The notes: a model not told the origin generated them from the letters alone. 64,000 bases of DNA from Warburgia ugandensis (GCA_035236585.1 CP141126.1:13219001-13283000), one strand, 5' to 3'. Positions 37,651-51,229 are shown, counted from the first letter of the stretch. Translations and numbers: made by a program.

Positions 37651-38929
37651 AACTAATGAGAACTTGATAAAGTTGAGAGAAGTATTGTATTAATTTAACC
37701 TTGAAGTAGATTTATTTGACGAATAATTTGTAATATGATGAAAATCATTGAAAATTTGATGAAGTAAGATCCTAATGTTTCTATGGATGAATTGTCTAAA
37801 CTATGAGATTAAAATTAATGAGTGCTTATGCATATAGAAATATTGATAACCAGCCATCAATGAGAAGTGAATGCTTATGCATTATTCTGAAGCTTTTATT
37901 TATAATTTGGAGACACATAGCACTTAGAGCATATAACAACCATTTTACAATAATAGTTAGTAGTAATGAAGTAAATTAGACAGTGAGTAATAAGGAATAA
38001 TATCAAATAATCTCCTACTTATGGGAGGGGATGATAGAAAAGTTATTTTGGATATCACACTATATATGAGTATTTGATAAGATTGTTTATTTTATTTTAA
38101 ATTAGAAGCATCTATCATATGATATGAATCAAGTAGAGAGAGACATTGATTGAAGTAGATATAGAGAAAAGATATTGTTGTGAGAATAAGGTGAGATGAC
38201 AATTAATGAGTTCTTGTGTATACAAAAATATTGATATTAGACATCAATGAGGAGTGAATACTTATAAATTATTTTAGGAGTTTTAATTATGATTTGAAGT
38301 GCATATTGCCTAGAGGACATGACAACTATTTTATAGGAATAATTATTAAATAGTGATGATTTTGTAATGAGTCAACTAGGAAGAAGGCAGACAAAGTGAA
38401 TGAGGTAAGATGAAATTGATTCACATTCAACACTGATAGAGATGATAATGTAATATCCAATGGCTAAGAAAGTTATTACAAAAGATCAATTTCATTGGGT
38501 GTGAAATTGATAGAGTTGTAAATTATTTTGCTTGACATGACCATGAAATAATTCATTAGTTAAAGAAAGTGAAATGGTGAAGGTGAGGACATCAAGAATA
38601 TAATTATGAAGATTCTAATGATAGTCATTTGAGAGCATGTGTTCCTATATTGTTGAGACTTTTATTTAAAAGGCTCTTAAGAAGACCTGTAATGGTCAAT
38701 ATCTTTGTTGTATGGGTAACTAGTGATATAAAGAGAGTTGTCACTTTAAAGCAAAGAAATTAAATAGTTCAACAGTATTGAACCTGCTTACACAGTTGAA
38801 GATATTTTCCCTAAACCCACCATAAGGTAAGGAGGCTATAGATAGATTGTGATATAGTGACACTGGATTGAGGAATTGAGTGATTTTAACATGTTTTACA
38901 TTGGTAGCAGCGGCAGCAAACATAGCCTC
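37651..38929. repeat. Unassigned stretch with a diverged ~385-bp direct repeat
   Basis: A block at about 37815-37975 (ATTAATGAGTGCTTATGCAT...ATCAATGAGAAGTGAATGCT) recurs in diverged form at about 38200-38362. It probably belongs to old retroelement non-coding DNA, but I cannot place it. Confidence 0.5.
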
Positions 38930-40575
38930 TATGCTAGAGAAAGATTCTATTAGAACCAGGGTTGATCGCAGAGACTAAGACATGGATAGTTCGAGTCAGC
39001 CGAATAAAGGTAAGAGAATTTTCATTGACACCATTGGAGAAGCCACTCAGCCAGCAACATTTTGAGCAAACAATGTTGGGATGCGAATAAGAGAAGGTGC
39101 ACTAGTTGTAAGGACAGGCACCTAGACAATTATGACTTAGAGTTGGTATATCGCCGTAGTGGCGATAATAGTATCAGTAGTCGCCATTATAATGGTAATT
39201 CTTTAGATGTTTTGACTGTGGAGAGTCAAGGCATTTCAATTGAGACTGTCCCAGGGGACAACAAGTCAGACTGATAGACATTAAAGACAGGGCAGAGATA
39301 TGCCCACGTTGGCAATGATGAAAATTTTGCCATTACTTGAGGAAAGTGCTAGCCCCAACCCAAGTTGTGGAGGGCACTCTCTTGATTACTAATAGACATG
39401 CTAGGATCCTCCTTGATCTAGGATCTAGTCATTCTTGTATTTTATATGTTGGCACCTTAATGAATATGCATATATATATATATATATGTATGATAGTCTC
39501 TAAGTTGGAAGTTATGACGTGGAGAGAGTTATGAAAGTTGTAAATACTTCTAAGTGTATTGGTAGAGATAATTAGTGAGAAAATGGATATTGATCTTATC
39601 CTACTCAATGTGATTGATTATAATATCATCCTTAGGATGGATTTTATTTATTAGAGAACAGTCAATCGCTATGAGGAGAAGGTTACTCATAGTGTACCTG
39701 GATAGCTATTGACCTCACTTCTAAGTAGGAAGGGGCATCCTGAGGTTTAAGTTATTTCTACCTTGAAGGCAGTGCAATACTTTTTGTGGTGTCAAGTCTT
39801 TTTTGTTAGTGTGATAGTAAATGATAGAGAGTAGCCATAGATTGAGCACTTAGGTGGTATGCACAAATTTACAATCTTTTTTGAGGAGGTTTCAGTATCT
39901 TTCATAGCAGGGGATTGATTTTGATATTGATTTGGCATCAAACAGTGCCATTTTCTAAGGTACCATACAAGATGGCCCCAGCTGAACTGGAAGGGTTTCA
40001 GCTATGGGAGTTATTTGACGAAGGTTTATCAGACCTGGTGGGCATTGATAAGTGCATTAGTTTTCTTCATGAGAAGAGAGATAAATTCTTATTGCTATAC
40101 ACATATTGTCGCTTGTTTGATAGCACCATAGTAGAGAACCAATATTCTCTATCTTATATTGATGACCTATTTGATCAACCCTGATTTGTGTATGGCATTT
40201 GTGGAGATTCATTTGACGTGTGGTCATAACCAGTCAAGGTTGGCGAGTAAGATTTATTTAAGGCGATTTTAGAACTTGTTATGATTACTATGAGTTTTGG
40301 GTGATACTAATTGATGGAACTAATACACTAACAGTATTATTGGATATGATGAACTAAATTTTCAAATGTTACTTGAATGAGTCATGATTATATTAGTGGA
40401 TGACATTTTTATATAAGTCATGGCATGGCGGACCACAAGAAATCTTTGTGCATTATTCTAAGTATCTTAAAGACTCATCTCTTGTTGTGAATTTATATAA
40501 GTATGAGTTATGGCCAAAGAAGGTGAATCTCCTTGACTACTATACCTCTATTGATATAAAGACAATTTATTGAGA
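38930..40575 (+). mobile_element. Old Ty3/gypsy gag-pol fossil
   Basis: Recognisable pieces in the usual order are a Cys-rich gag segment near 39090-39130, a protease-like segment near 39370-39440 (NRHARILLDLGSSHS), the pol linker near 39955-39990 (KVPYKMAPAEL) and reverse-transcriptase sequence near 40090-40185 (YIDDLFDQ). It is heavily decayed, with many breaks, and lacks integrase. It is much older than the element at 1-10528. Confidence 0.85.
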
Positions 40576-40599
40576 TTATGTATAATATTCAAAAAAATA

Positions 40600-41094
40600 G
40601 ATCACCGACGTTAAAACCCTCCTTCTCCTCCCCCCCCCCCCCCCCCCGGTTCCCAAATCTCTCTTTTCTCCCTTTTCGCCTATGGTTCTTCTTCCCCACC
40701 ATTGTTTTCTTACCTGTGATTAGGGTTCTGGCAAGTGCAAAGAGAGCTGCACCCACCAGAGGAAAAGCCCTAGAAAACACTTTGTGGTGGATCGAGGTAA
40801 AACCCTTCCCCTTTCCTCATGTTTTACCCTCCTCTTTCGATATTTTTCCCTTAGATATGGACTAGATCTAGTTTCATTAGCCGGTAAACCACCGGCAAAA
40901 CCATAGCATGTGGATTGATATGAGAACTATCTTAAGAACAGTTTAGATAGAAGATTTGAGATGTCCAATGGCTTCATAGGACCCCAAAACCCTAAAAAGC
41001 ATGAAAACAAAACAAAAATCTAGGGGGAGGGGGGGGAGGACCCTAAAGCCGATCACCGATGTTAAAACCCTCCTTCTCTCCCCCCAACCATTGT

Positions 41095-41190
<96 letters not shown>

Positions 41191-41555
41191 TTTTGCCTTT
41201 GGCTCTTCTTCCCTGCCGTTGTTTTCTTACCTGTGATTAGGGTTCTGGCAAGCACAGAGAGAGCTACACCCACCAGAGGAAAAGCCTTAGAAAACCCTTT
41301 ACGGTGGACCTAGGTAAAACCCTTCCACTTTCCTCATGTTTTACCCTCCTTTTCTAACATTTTCCCCTCATATCTGGATCGGATCTAGTTTCATTGGCCG
41401 ATAAACCACTAGTGAAACTATGACTTGTGGATTGATGTGAGAACCATCTCAAGAACAGCTCAGATGGAAGATCTGAGCTGTTTGATGGCTTCGTAGGACC
41501 CCATGGCTTCGTAGGACCCCAAAACCCTAAAAAGTATGAAAACATAACAAAAATC
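40600..41555 (+). repeat. Tandem duplication, period 451 bp
   Basis: GATCACCGACGTTAAAACCC at 40600 recurs (one change) at 41051. Both units contain TGTGATTAGGGTTCTGGCAA and AGGTAAAACCCTTCC, and both end near CCCCAAAACCCTAAAAAG. An 18-base C run starts unit 1 and a G-rich tract fills the junction. Unit 2 gained a 92-bp CT tract (41097-41188). Confidence 0.85.
41097..41188. repeat. (CT)n microsatellite, 92 bp
   Basis: An uninterrupted CT run inside the second duplication unit. Unit 1 has a C run at the matching place. Confidence 0.97.
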
Positions 41556-43605
41556 AAGTCATTTGGGACCCGATCTAAACAAAACAGGATGAACAGCTCT
41601 AGTTCATCATCCTCGCTGGACGATGTTCCCAGTACGCCATGCATAGAACACACTGACAAAATGACATGCACAATGGCCCCATTGTGCACGCACGATGCAT
41701 GTGTGCGGAAGGAGTGTTGGGGCATTGTCACGGGGAACTAGGACGTCGGTCATCCTAGAAACTGGGATGCACGTGGAAGCGTCCTAGCAACCAAGATGCA
41801 CACAATGCATCTACATCTCACATCCCAAAAGTAAGTTTCTTGATGATGCCAGGCGAAAATTGTTGTTTCAGCCCTGATTTTGATCTGAACTGTAGATTAT
41901 GATCTGAAATGGTTTTTTTGAGATTTTGGAAGCTACAGAAGCCCGATCTTCAATCCAAAAGGTCCATTGGAATTGTCTCGATGACGCGGACATGATTTTA
42001 ACCTCTAAATCTTTATCTAAGCATAGTTAGTTGATCAAAACTATGAAATAGTACCCAATTACTTGGATCTGACCAATCAAAGGATGATCAGGCCTTAAAA
42101 AATGAACAATTGGATTATCTAAAGGATGAATTGATAGATCTAATGAATGGATTATGTGTATTCATCTTAGAAATTGATTTAAACAATCAATTTATCTATG
42201 GACTTAGAATTGGTCTATCAGGGAGTAATCAGACTATTAGATCGAGGCATAAATCATAAATATACATTGGAATAAAGTGAGAAACATGAAATTGAATGGT
42301 TTTTATGATTAAGACTAGAAATCATAATCAAATCATAAATCAAGATAATTAAGAATGATCCAACGGTTGGCTCATCTCAAATTCTCTTGAGATGGAATAA
42401 ATTGACCCTTTAATGATCAGGAGATCTTAAGATAACAAACCTAAACTTTATTGATGATCAAATCAAGTAGATGAGTGTTCGATGTCAGAAAAATTGAATA
42501 ATAAAGATAATTCAAGCAATCTAGACTGTTGATCTAGATCACAAGCTAGATAAGAGAATCATTGGACAAATAAAGAGTAAAATTGATAAAGGGGTACTTA
42601 GATGAAATCGAATAACACGAAAAAGTACTATGATACGAACAGGTGTATCAGATGGTGCAATTTGAGAGGAGTGCGTGTCTGATTTGGTAATTGTTTTTTC
42701 ATTGAGGTAGGTGACGACATTTAATGTTTCATATTGTTTTTCTAAAAATCGCATCATATCATAGCATCCTAATTGATTTGACTGTTGTAGCATGATTTCT
42801 TATTTTATGCCTTGCGATATATAAGTTTTACACTATGATTGACTTAAGATTTGATAATACTTGAATAGATTTCACTCAATCTGGTTTTATGGTGTTAATA
42901 CCTATGGACATTGTATATAGATTATGAATATCTACTCCTTATTGCATCACTGAGATTGACTAATTTTCATAGAACTAAGGATGGGGGTGCATTGGGATAT
43001 TGAGCCACAAGTGCTCCTAGTTTTTATGTGATCCGTGATTTTTGTATTTTGTGATTTATGACAGGTGTTTTCACCCATTGGATGTCATGCTAAGAGGGAT
43101 TAGGGTCAGCCACCCACCTTTTGAATTTATGGGATGAGAGACACCTACCCACAAATGGCTTTCGGTAGGGGTTGGTAGGCAGTAGACCAGGGATGTACGA
43201 TTACCACTGCAGCATAATGATTCATACTCTTGTTTTGTATGCGTGCATGATGAGCATTGATATATTATTATGTACCTAGGTGTGACGACACTTAGAGGAT
43301 TGGTATGAGTACTCATGACTTGTTATACGAGTATATGGGACACTTGTGGGACCCACGTACCTTAGGGTGCCCCGTCTGTATATTGTATGATCATTGAGAT
43401 TATATCATATCATGTTTTACATTCATGTGATCCATATTTTATTGTATATGATGCTTTGCCACTTGTATTGATATAATTTATGGCATTTATGTCCTATGAC
43501 TATCATGCGTTATGCTCTTATCAACTCTCACTATTTGAGTTATTCTTTTTATGTCATGATTTTATTATGTTAAATTTCTATGTATCTACTAAGCATTGCT
43601 TGCTA

Positions 43606-43632
43606 AGGCATTGCATTATAGTTGCAATACCT
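43606..43632 (+). other. LTR stem-loop, diverged copy
   Basis: AGGCATTGC and GCAATACCT pair with one mismatch around a 9-nt loop. It lies about 380 bp from the LTR end. Confidence 0.65.
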
Positions 43633-44010
43633 CAGATATTGAGAGAAAGACATGACTTATGAGGAGCTAGACGAATAGTAATTGAGATATCACATTTGGA
43701 GGTATGTTTTAATTCCACATGGACTATATATGTATATCTGTATAATTTGACTTGATTATATTGTTGTTGGAAATGTGGCTGTTGACTGGATGGGTCATGG
43801 AGTAGTAAATTTATTTTAAAAAGTTTTACTTGAAAAATAAAAAAATTGTTTGAGATTTGAGTTGATGGTTGATACTCAAGGTTTTTCTTGAAATAAAATT
43901 CATTTGAAATTGTTTTTTGCTTTTTTGTTTGTTTTGGTTTTTAAAAAAGGTGGGGGGGTCACCCTTCAAAATTTTTTATTAAAAAGTGTTGAAAAACCTA
44001 GGTCGTCACA

Positions 44011-44833
44011 TTATGACAGGCTGAGATTAGCCAAATTGGTGACTAAAGTTGATAGTTTTCTTAGTTTGTGAACTATTATCGCTAAGTTATTGAGTTCTCC
44101 ATGATTGTAGTGACATGGATGTTTTTTTGTATTACATATGTAAACTTAATTTCTTACCAGATGAGAGGTATAATAGATATGTGTGTTTTGTATGAGATTA
44201 TTTTATTCCATGTAATCAGCATTTGATTTATGACTTATAGTTGTGAGTAGCAGATGAGGACGGCCTAAAAGGGTGACCGATGAGGGCACGTACAAGAGGC
44301 GCTGGCAGGCTTCTAGGTGCTCATAGTATGCTCATGTTGTGAACTAGTTTTGATTGGCACAAGGTAGCCTGTTTATGAGCATATGTACTCTAGATTTGAT
44401 TAGTATATGACTACCTATTAGTGAGCTGGTATGCTCTGGTTTTGATTAGCATAAGATTGCCTGTTAATGAGCTAATATGCTTTGACTTTGATTAGCATGC
44501 ATTTGCCTATTAGTGAGCTAATGTGCTCTAATATAGATTTGGTATAGATTTACCCATATATGTGAGTTGAGATGCTTTGATTTGTGTTGATATGGTGATT
44601 TCACTTGTGCTAAAGTATACAAACACAACTAACTCCTAGATGAGAATTTGGCTATGCTAATTGCATTATATGTGGGTATTTGAGAGATGACAATTTGTGG
44701 AATTGTTTATTGATATTGACTTTGGAATTATAGTTACGATTAGCATATCTTATGATATGGGGATGCTTTTAGAAATGTTGGAGGATAGCATAAAAAGAAT
44801 TTCTAAGACAAAATTCCTATAAGAAGGGAAGAA
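44011..44833 (+). mobile_element. 3' non-coding end of an old LTR retroelement with polypurine tract
   Basis: The stretch ends in AAGAAGGGAAGAA (44821-44833), identical to the young element's purine tract and directly followed by an LTR start at 44834. No clear coding sequence remains. It contains a 46-bp minisatellite. Confidence 0.65.
44345..44600 (+). repeat. 46-bp minisatellite, about 5 units
   Basis: TGATTAGCAT-type unit starts fall at 44351, 44397, 44443 and 44489, exactly 46 bp apart. Looser units start near 44540 and 44584. Each unit carries 'gcct.tta.tgagct..tatgctct'. Confidence 0.85.
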
Positions 44834-45137
44834 TGTAACATCCCTAATTTTTAAATTCTAATTTTAGGGAATTTTGAAAAATAAAAAATTAGGATAAAAA
44901 ATATATAGTGAAATTTCATATATTTTAGATTTTTATGAGTAGAAAGCTTTATATACATCAAATCAAGTATTGAGACCTTAATAATTGGATTATACTTGTA
45001 AAAACGATTCCAACGACATAAATTGTGCTAAAATTGAAGTTCGAATGGAAAAGATACTAAAATCCAAACATTGAGTAAAAAAAAAAAATATCAAAAGGGA
45101 GGTGCTATTTTGATAATGGCACCCCTCCCCCCTTTTT

Positions 45138-45168
45138 GTTAGGTGATAGTTGACGACTGTCACCTAAC
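45138..45168 (+). other. Long stem-loop in LTR
   Basis: GTTAGGTGA and TCACCTAAC are exact arms. The interior also pairs if two G-U pairs are allowed, so the whole 31 nt folds as RNA. Confidence 0.75.
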
Positions 45169-45779
45169 AAGGAGAGAGAGAGAGAGAGAGAGATAAGTGT
45201 TAAGTGTTCAATTTTGGTCAAAATACCCCTAATTTGGTATTTGATTAGAGCATCTAGACCATTAATTTTAAGATTTTACATCAAATATTTCATTTTAGCT
45301 TTAATTGGCCATCCAACCGTTGAATTGTAAAATTTAGTGGTTAGATGACTATTAAAGCTAATGGACGGTTTAGATTGCGCTAATTGGGTCTATGCATTGC
45401 ATATCAGTCAAGTCAGGCGTGGATGCTCCAGATCGAATCAAGGATACAAGATGGAGATCAGATGAAGTTTCATGAAAAAAAGTGGATTTTGAAGAGTCCT
45501 AAGACAAAACAAAGTTTAAGACTTGCAGAGTTCTAGCAAGTCTAAACTTCTAGTGGACCCCACTCTCTCTAATCTCTCTCATCTCTTATCTCTCCTATCT
45601 ATCTTCAATCTCCCTTTCCCTCTCTTGCACGTCTCTATCTCTCACTCTCCTTTGTATACCTCTTCCCCTCTCTCTCCAAAAACATTTTTTTCCCTCTTTG
45701 GGAGGCTGGGCTGGCCCTCTCTCTTCTCTCCCACCATCTCTCATCTCCCTCGTCATTACACCTGAATCAAACAAACTCC

Positions 45780-45906
<127 letters not shown>

Positions 45907-46180
45907 TCCTGTTTCCCATCCCAAATCATCCCACCGTTCCCGTCTATTGTCGTCACTAGCAGTCCGCAGCTATCTTTACTGGTCACTCAACCCATCATCT
46001 CCTCTATTTTGTTTTTTTGTCTGCCCACCAACCACCTGCACCCACAATCTTCCCATCTTTCTCCACGTCACCAGAAGCTACCGCACGCTCTCTCATCATT
46101 CTCATCTTCTCAATTCACCGCCCAGCTCTCCCGTTCTTCATCTCCATCATCATCCACGCACCTATATGGGTCTCCATCTT

Positions 46181-46290
46181 GAGTGGTCGTTCAGCCAAAC
46201 CCAACAACGATCTCTCTCTCGTTTCTCCCTGGTTCCTTCTTTCTTTCCATCTCGAGTGGTCGTTCAGCCAAACCCAACAACGATCTCTTC
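46181..46290 (+). repeat. 73-bp tandem duplication
   Basis: GAGTGGTCGTTCAGCCAAAC at 46181 recurs exactly at 46254, and both copies continue CCAACAACGATCTCT. Confidence 0.9.
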
Positions 46291-46293
46291 CCC

Positions 46294-46296
<3 letters not shown>

Positions 46297-46361
<65 letters not shown>
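46297..46361. repeat. (CT)n microsatellite, 65 bp
   Basis: An uninterrupted CT run. Confidence 0.97.
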
Positions 46362-46363
<2 letters not shown>

Positions 46364-46870
46364 AACCCTGGATCCATCGTTGGATCAACCAAGCATGAAA
46401 CCCAATTCACCGCCCTCTGCCAATCTTCCCCAGCATCCACGCATACTCAACACTGGCCAGACGACGCCTCGCCAAGCCAGGTCCACAGTATAGCAGACAT
46501 CTCCGAGCAACATTGACCGGCCAGTCTTCCATCGATCTCGTCTCCCTCTCTCTTTCATTTTTCTGTCACTGCCGAAAAATGGCGGGTTTCTCTCTTCCAC
46601 AGACATCTGGACGGTCCTGGGAGAGAAAACCCGATTTGGGTTTTCTCCGATTTTCTCCACACCTTCTTCTCAATCCCTCTTCTTCTCTTCATCGGACGGC
46701 CTTTCTCCCAATTTCTTCCTCTCCGACTCCACCTTCTTCCGGCTAGGCATATACCCATTCTAGCTGGTTCCGAGAGAATTGGGTTTTCTCCCATAACCTC
46801 CTCCTTCCTCTCTCTGTTCCTCCCTCCTTCTTCCTTCTTCCCCCTTCTCTGGTTTCCCCCTCAAACGGGT

Positions 46871-47370
46871 TTTCTTGGTTTTCGATTAAAACCAGGACTT
46901 TGAGCAAATTACACATCTGCCCCTGGCAGATTTTGGAAATTACATCTGTGTCCCCAAAAGAATACCATCTATGTCCCCTGGCAGATTTCAGAAATACCAA
47001 TTGGGTCTCCTGTTTAATTACATCTGTGTCCCTGTGCTATTCTGGTTTTACCTTATCTTCATTCTGACTATTCAGGGACAGTGCAATTCAAGGACAGACT
47101 AATCCAGAGACAGTGCAATCCAAAGACAAGCTTATCCAGGACGCATTTTAGTTTTATTTTCTGTTTTCCTTGGAATAAATATTTGTGAACATTGGAACAA
47201 TTGAATACATCTGGATTTTAGTTTATTTCTAGTATATTCTGTGTTTTTATTCTTTTAGTTGAATTTTATTTAAAACTCCATCACTTCAAATCAAGTCCTC
47301 ATGGGATTGACCCGTACTTGCATAAGCTACACTACAATAGCCCGTGAACTTGCGGTTAAACAATCAACAA
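46871..47370 (+). other. Retroelement-like non-coding DNA with short tandem repeats
   Basis: Segments near 46905-47035 repeat ACATCTG(T)GTCCCC...CTGGCAGATTT. Segments near 47080-47135 repeat GGGACAGTGCAATTCAAGGACA at about 33-bp spacing. The run ending GTGAACTTGCGGTTAA near 47340-47360 resembles untranslated regions of Tat/Athila-type elements. That link is from memory and weak. Confidence 0.4.
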
Positions 47371-47859
47371 TAAGGAGGAGGAGATAGTCACCAGCAATGG
47401 CATGGACGTCAGCGGCTGCTTGAAAATCCAGTGAAAGGGGGAGAAAAATAACATTTTCAGGTGGCCAAATTTTAGGGCATTGCTAGGAGAAAAGATAGCT
47501 CAGATTGGTGATCTGAGTTGATCATTTTCTTCTTTATGATCTCACAACACAAAAGGCCTTAAGAATAACCATGATTGAGCAAGTAATGGGGGAGAATCAA
47601 GCCGTTGAATATGAAGCCAGTGAGTGGTAGAAATTCTACGATCGACAATTATTTTTCACTTTTTTTAGCGTCAAACGATGTTAGATCGCCACAAAATTTT
47701 AGGGGAGTCAAGGTGAGACCTTGATCTACAACCTCTTTTGAGGAATTAAAGATCACACAAAAAATAAGCCACCAGTAGCGATCATGCCAGTCACCTTGTT
47801 CGGTGACTGCCGATCAATGCCCTAATCATATTTTGGTATGATCTACACCATGAAAAGGT
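47371..47859. other. Unassigned stretch
   Basis: No recognisable gene. It may be part of a retroelement leader. Confidence 0.3.
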
Positions 47860-48247
47860 TAAATCTTTAATCGGGGATCAAAGGAGAATACTCCTTTCAA
47901 AATCTCGAGAGTCATATGACCCACAAAAATGTGAAGACAGCCCAAACAATATAACATGTATTAAGAGACTCATACTCCAAGGTTTACCAACTTAACGGTT
48001 TAAAAACTATGTCTAACATATACAATAATAATAAAGCAAAAGTAAGAAAATGACATGGACTAGGGTCTATCCATTCATAACCATCGCACAATAAGTATAT
48101 GTACATACATCCCATATATAGTCTTAAAAGTAATGTTCTAACAATTATGTACATCATTAGAATCACCCCTATGATGAGCTGAAGATCACTACAACCCTTA
48201 CTTACTCTTTGTTTGCTTGCTCTTCTGACTATCTCACTTTATATCTA

Positions 48248-48273
48248 AGGCATTGCAAAACATCACAATACCT
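48248..48273 (-). other. LTR stem-loop, diverged copy
   Basis: On the minus strand the arms read AGGTATTGT and GCAATGCCT. The two changes from the young element's stem both leave G-U pairs. Confidence 0.75.
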
Positions 48274-50110
48274 CATCAAGCTATTGCTTGTATAAGTTCA
48301 TAGACATTTAATATTAGCTTAAAATAATTGTATGTAATGTGTGAGCTATGTAACAAAATCTCAAGGATGTAATAAATAGCTTTCATATGTAAAAATTGCT
48401 AACCTAATTTCCAGTATAACAATAAATAACAGTGAGATAAATCATGGAAACCACATAAAACTAATTAGCATGACATGAAATAATACAAGGCATCAAGGGT
48501 TGTGAATATATTAATATAGAGTATATACAAACTCAAAAGTATCTCAAATGAATATGCATGTCATCAAATGAGGGACACCCTAAAATGCCAGTCCCACGAT
48601 TGTGCGTACCATACAATTGCATGTCTAGTCATGAGTACTCATATCACTCCTTCAGGCATTGCCATGCTGAGGTACATGGAGATATGTATACCCTAGTGTG
48701 CTCATAATACTGCATGAAAACACATAACAACCATATGCATTGCTATGCTTCGATGATATCCTACTCATGGGTTAGTCAACTGTTGTTACTTGTCAACACC
48801 AGAATAGGAGACTAAATCTCCATCCTACATTGCAAAGGACCAAACTCATAGTGTGGACTACCCATGATACCATTCCTTATGGAGTTTACCCTTCTATGAG
48901 GCAAGTGTTTATCATTTTATAAAGTTAGAGGGCAGATGGCCAATCCAAAAATCCCTCCTAGCATAGTGTTCATCAGGTAGATACAGTCATAAAAAATCCA
49001 TAAATCATGAAAATTGCTTAATATCTCAAAGTCTATAGATAAAGATAAAATATCTTATGCTCAAAATCCAGGAGCACTTGTGACTCACCATCCTAGTGCA
49101 ATGACCCTCTCTTAGGGTTTGCCTCTTAAAAACCATCCACCAAGCCTCCTCAATGGGTTTATGGAGAAACATAAGTGATAAAATAGAACTTTCAAGTGTC
49201 TCAATATGCAATAACAATCATAACTAATCAATGTCTTCTTCATGTCATGAAATTATATTAAAAAGTCAAATACTTTCACTCTCATTTATGAAATCTAAAT
49301 AGAATATATAATAAAAGTCATGCCTTTCATGGAAATATGAAAATCAATACAATTATGCATGCGTGTATTGTGTACATACTAGATAGTTGTCTTTGCAAGG
49401 TTAATGTGTAATAATACCTACAAAATACTCATTGATAAGCATAGAACTAATATGATGAAAATCTATTATTTTAATAGAAAACATGTTAATATTAAATATC
49501 GTCACCTCCCTCAAAGGAGGAAAATATTCCCTAGAACATGTAACATCTTTAGTTTGTATAGTCTAGCATACCTGTCAGATCACACGTATTACATATCATC
49601 ACTTACTATTTTATATTTATCATTTTTAACTTATATAACCTTAAATCATCCTTAATCTAATTGACGTGGTGTTCATTCATCACTAATTATGAATTTCATC
49701 TCTTTAATCTTTTGTCTGATCTCTAGTAGTTTAGATCACTGATTTCTCTCCATCCACACTGATATGTATCTTATTAATAGTACTTCTCCCATTTTAATGG
49801 TTGATGTATTGATTTGACGATCTTATCTAATCTTGATTGATCTAATCAATGGTTCTAATTACTTTCAATGTCTAATCTTACTAATTTGATGTCACTGAGA
49901 TGATCTAACAGCTAAATCAATTTAATTATCCATTTTGAGGCTAAATCTATCTTGGTTGTGTGTATTTTCTAAGTTGCCTATGGTCCATTTCCTCTTACTA
50001 GCTAACTTGCTGATCTAAAGGTCAAATCCTATTCAGATCCATTAGATCTATGTTTCTTGATTACTTCGAGGTCTAATTTTGCTCAATCTAGAGTTCTAGA
50101 ACAACCAAAC

Positions 50111-50236
50111 CATTAGATCGATCTCATTAATCGTCTATGTTCAAGTTTGATATGATCTTGATCCCAACCTACCCATTAGATCGATCTCATTAATTGTCTA
50201 TGTTCAGGTCTGATATGATCATGATCCTACATATCT
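50111..50236 (-). repeat. 63-bp tandem duplication
   Basis: CATTAGATCGATCTCATTAA starts at 50111 and again at 50174, followed in both by TCTATGTTCA...TGATATGATC. Confidence 0.85.
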
Positions 50237-51229
50237 TCAGTGTTTTCCAAGATCTTACTATGTTTTAGTAGTTAATTCATTAATCTGATAATTAAATCTA
50301 ACTCTAATCAGTTAGATCCATGGTCTTTACTTTATTCAATAGTTTATATCATAATTAAGTTTATTTGGATGATCTAACTATTAGATTGGTTTATTTACTT
50401 TTCTATATCATCTAATTGATCATTTTTTAAGGTCTTATAACTTTTTATCTAATATATCTAAGCAATTTAATGATTTTTATTTTTTGAATAGTTCAAGATG
50501 TGCTTTAATCTTAATTTTAATTGCATAATTAGGTTCGTGTCATAGAGACAAATCCAACGGATCTTGAATCAAAATTTGGGTTTGTATAACCTTTTGAATT
50601 GAAGATTTTTAGTTTTACATTGATTTGAATGGTTCAGATTAAATCTATGTAAAACAAATAAGAAAAATGATGTCACAAGTATGAACTAGTCGGTGACGCA
50701 CCTCTTAGATGCATTGGTGCGTGTCATGATCAACAAGAGGCTTGAAGTGACGATTGATATATTTGGCCAGCCATTTGACCTAGTAATATCGAGCTGGAGG
50801 AGGGGGAAATAAGCTTTTAAAGCTTATTTTTCTTTTTTATTTTATTATCTATCATTAATGAAGCAATTATTGCATTTAATTTCATAAATATTTAGATGTA
50901 ATATTTATGGCAATTTACCAGCTTCCTATACGTGCCACATCAGATTGATTTCACATATAGTTAATTTATCATTTTACCCTTCTATTAATTTAAATTTAAA
51001 AATAAAAAATTACAACTTTTTCATCGAAACTCTTATTTTAGCATTCTTAGTGTCGTTGGATTCTATTTTTTGAGTAAATCCAAACATTAATGTTTCAACC
51101 CTTGATTTGGCCTATATAAAAATCTAGTTCCTTGAAACTCAATTCCTTGTTTAATGAAATTCTCTATTAATATTAAATAGAGTTATACAAAATTAGAGGT
51201 ATTACAAGATGTCTAATGAATTTGAAAAG

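Larger units (their letters stand above)
40590..44010 (+). repeat. Diverged Ty3/gypsy LTR, Tekay-like, with internal duplications
   Basis: Between about 42700 and 43640 it follows the young LTR in order. Shared blocks include GAGGTAGGTGACGACA, the GACGGGTGCTCTCGCCC-like block, TGGCTTTCGGTAGGGGTT, GTGTGACGACACTTAGAGG and the stem-loop at 43606-43632. It ends GGTCGTCACA at 44010. The left end is uncertain. The 5' half carries a 451-bp tandem duplication and a long CT tract. Confidence 0.75.
47860..51206 (-). repeat. Diverged Ty3/gypsy LTR, Tekay-like, minus orientation
   Basis: On the minus strand it starts TGTAATACCTCTAATTTTGT at 51206. It carries the GAATCCAACGACACTAAGAA module at 51041-51063, then diverged matches to the young LTR in order: the AGGGTTTGCC/GAGGGTCATT area near 49100, GTCATGAGTACTC near 48630 and the stem-loop at 48248-48273. 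The LTR 3' boundary near 47860 is approximate. A 63-bp tandem duplication (50111 and 50174) lies in its 5' half. No internal region is attached, so it may be a decayed solo LTR. Confidence 0.75.
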
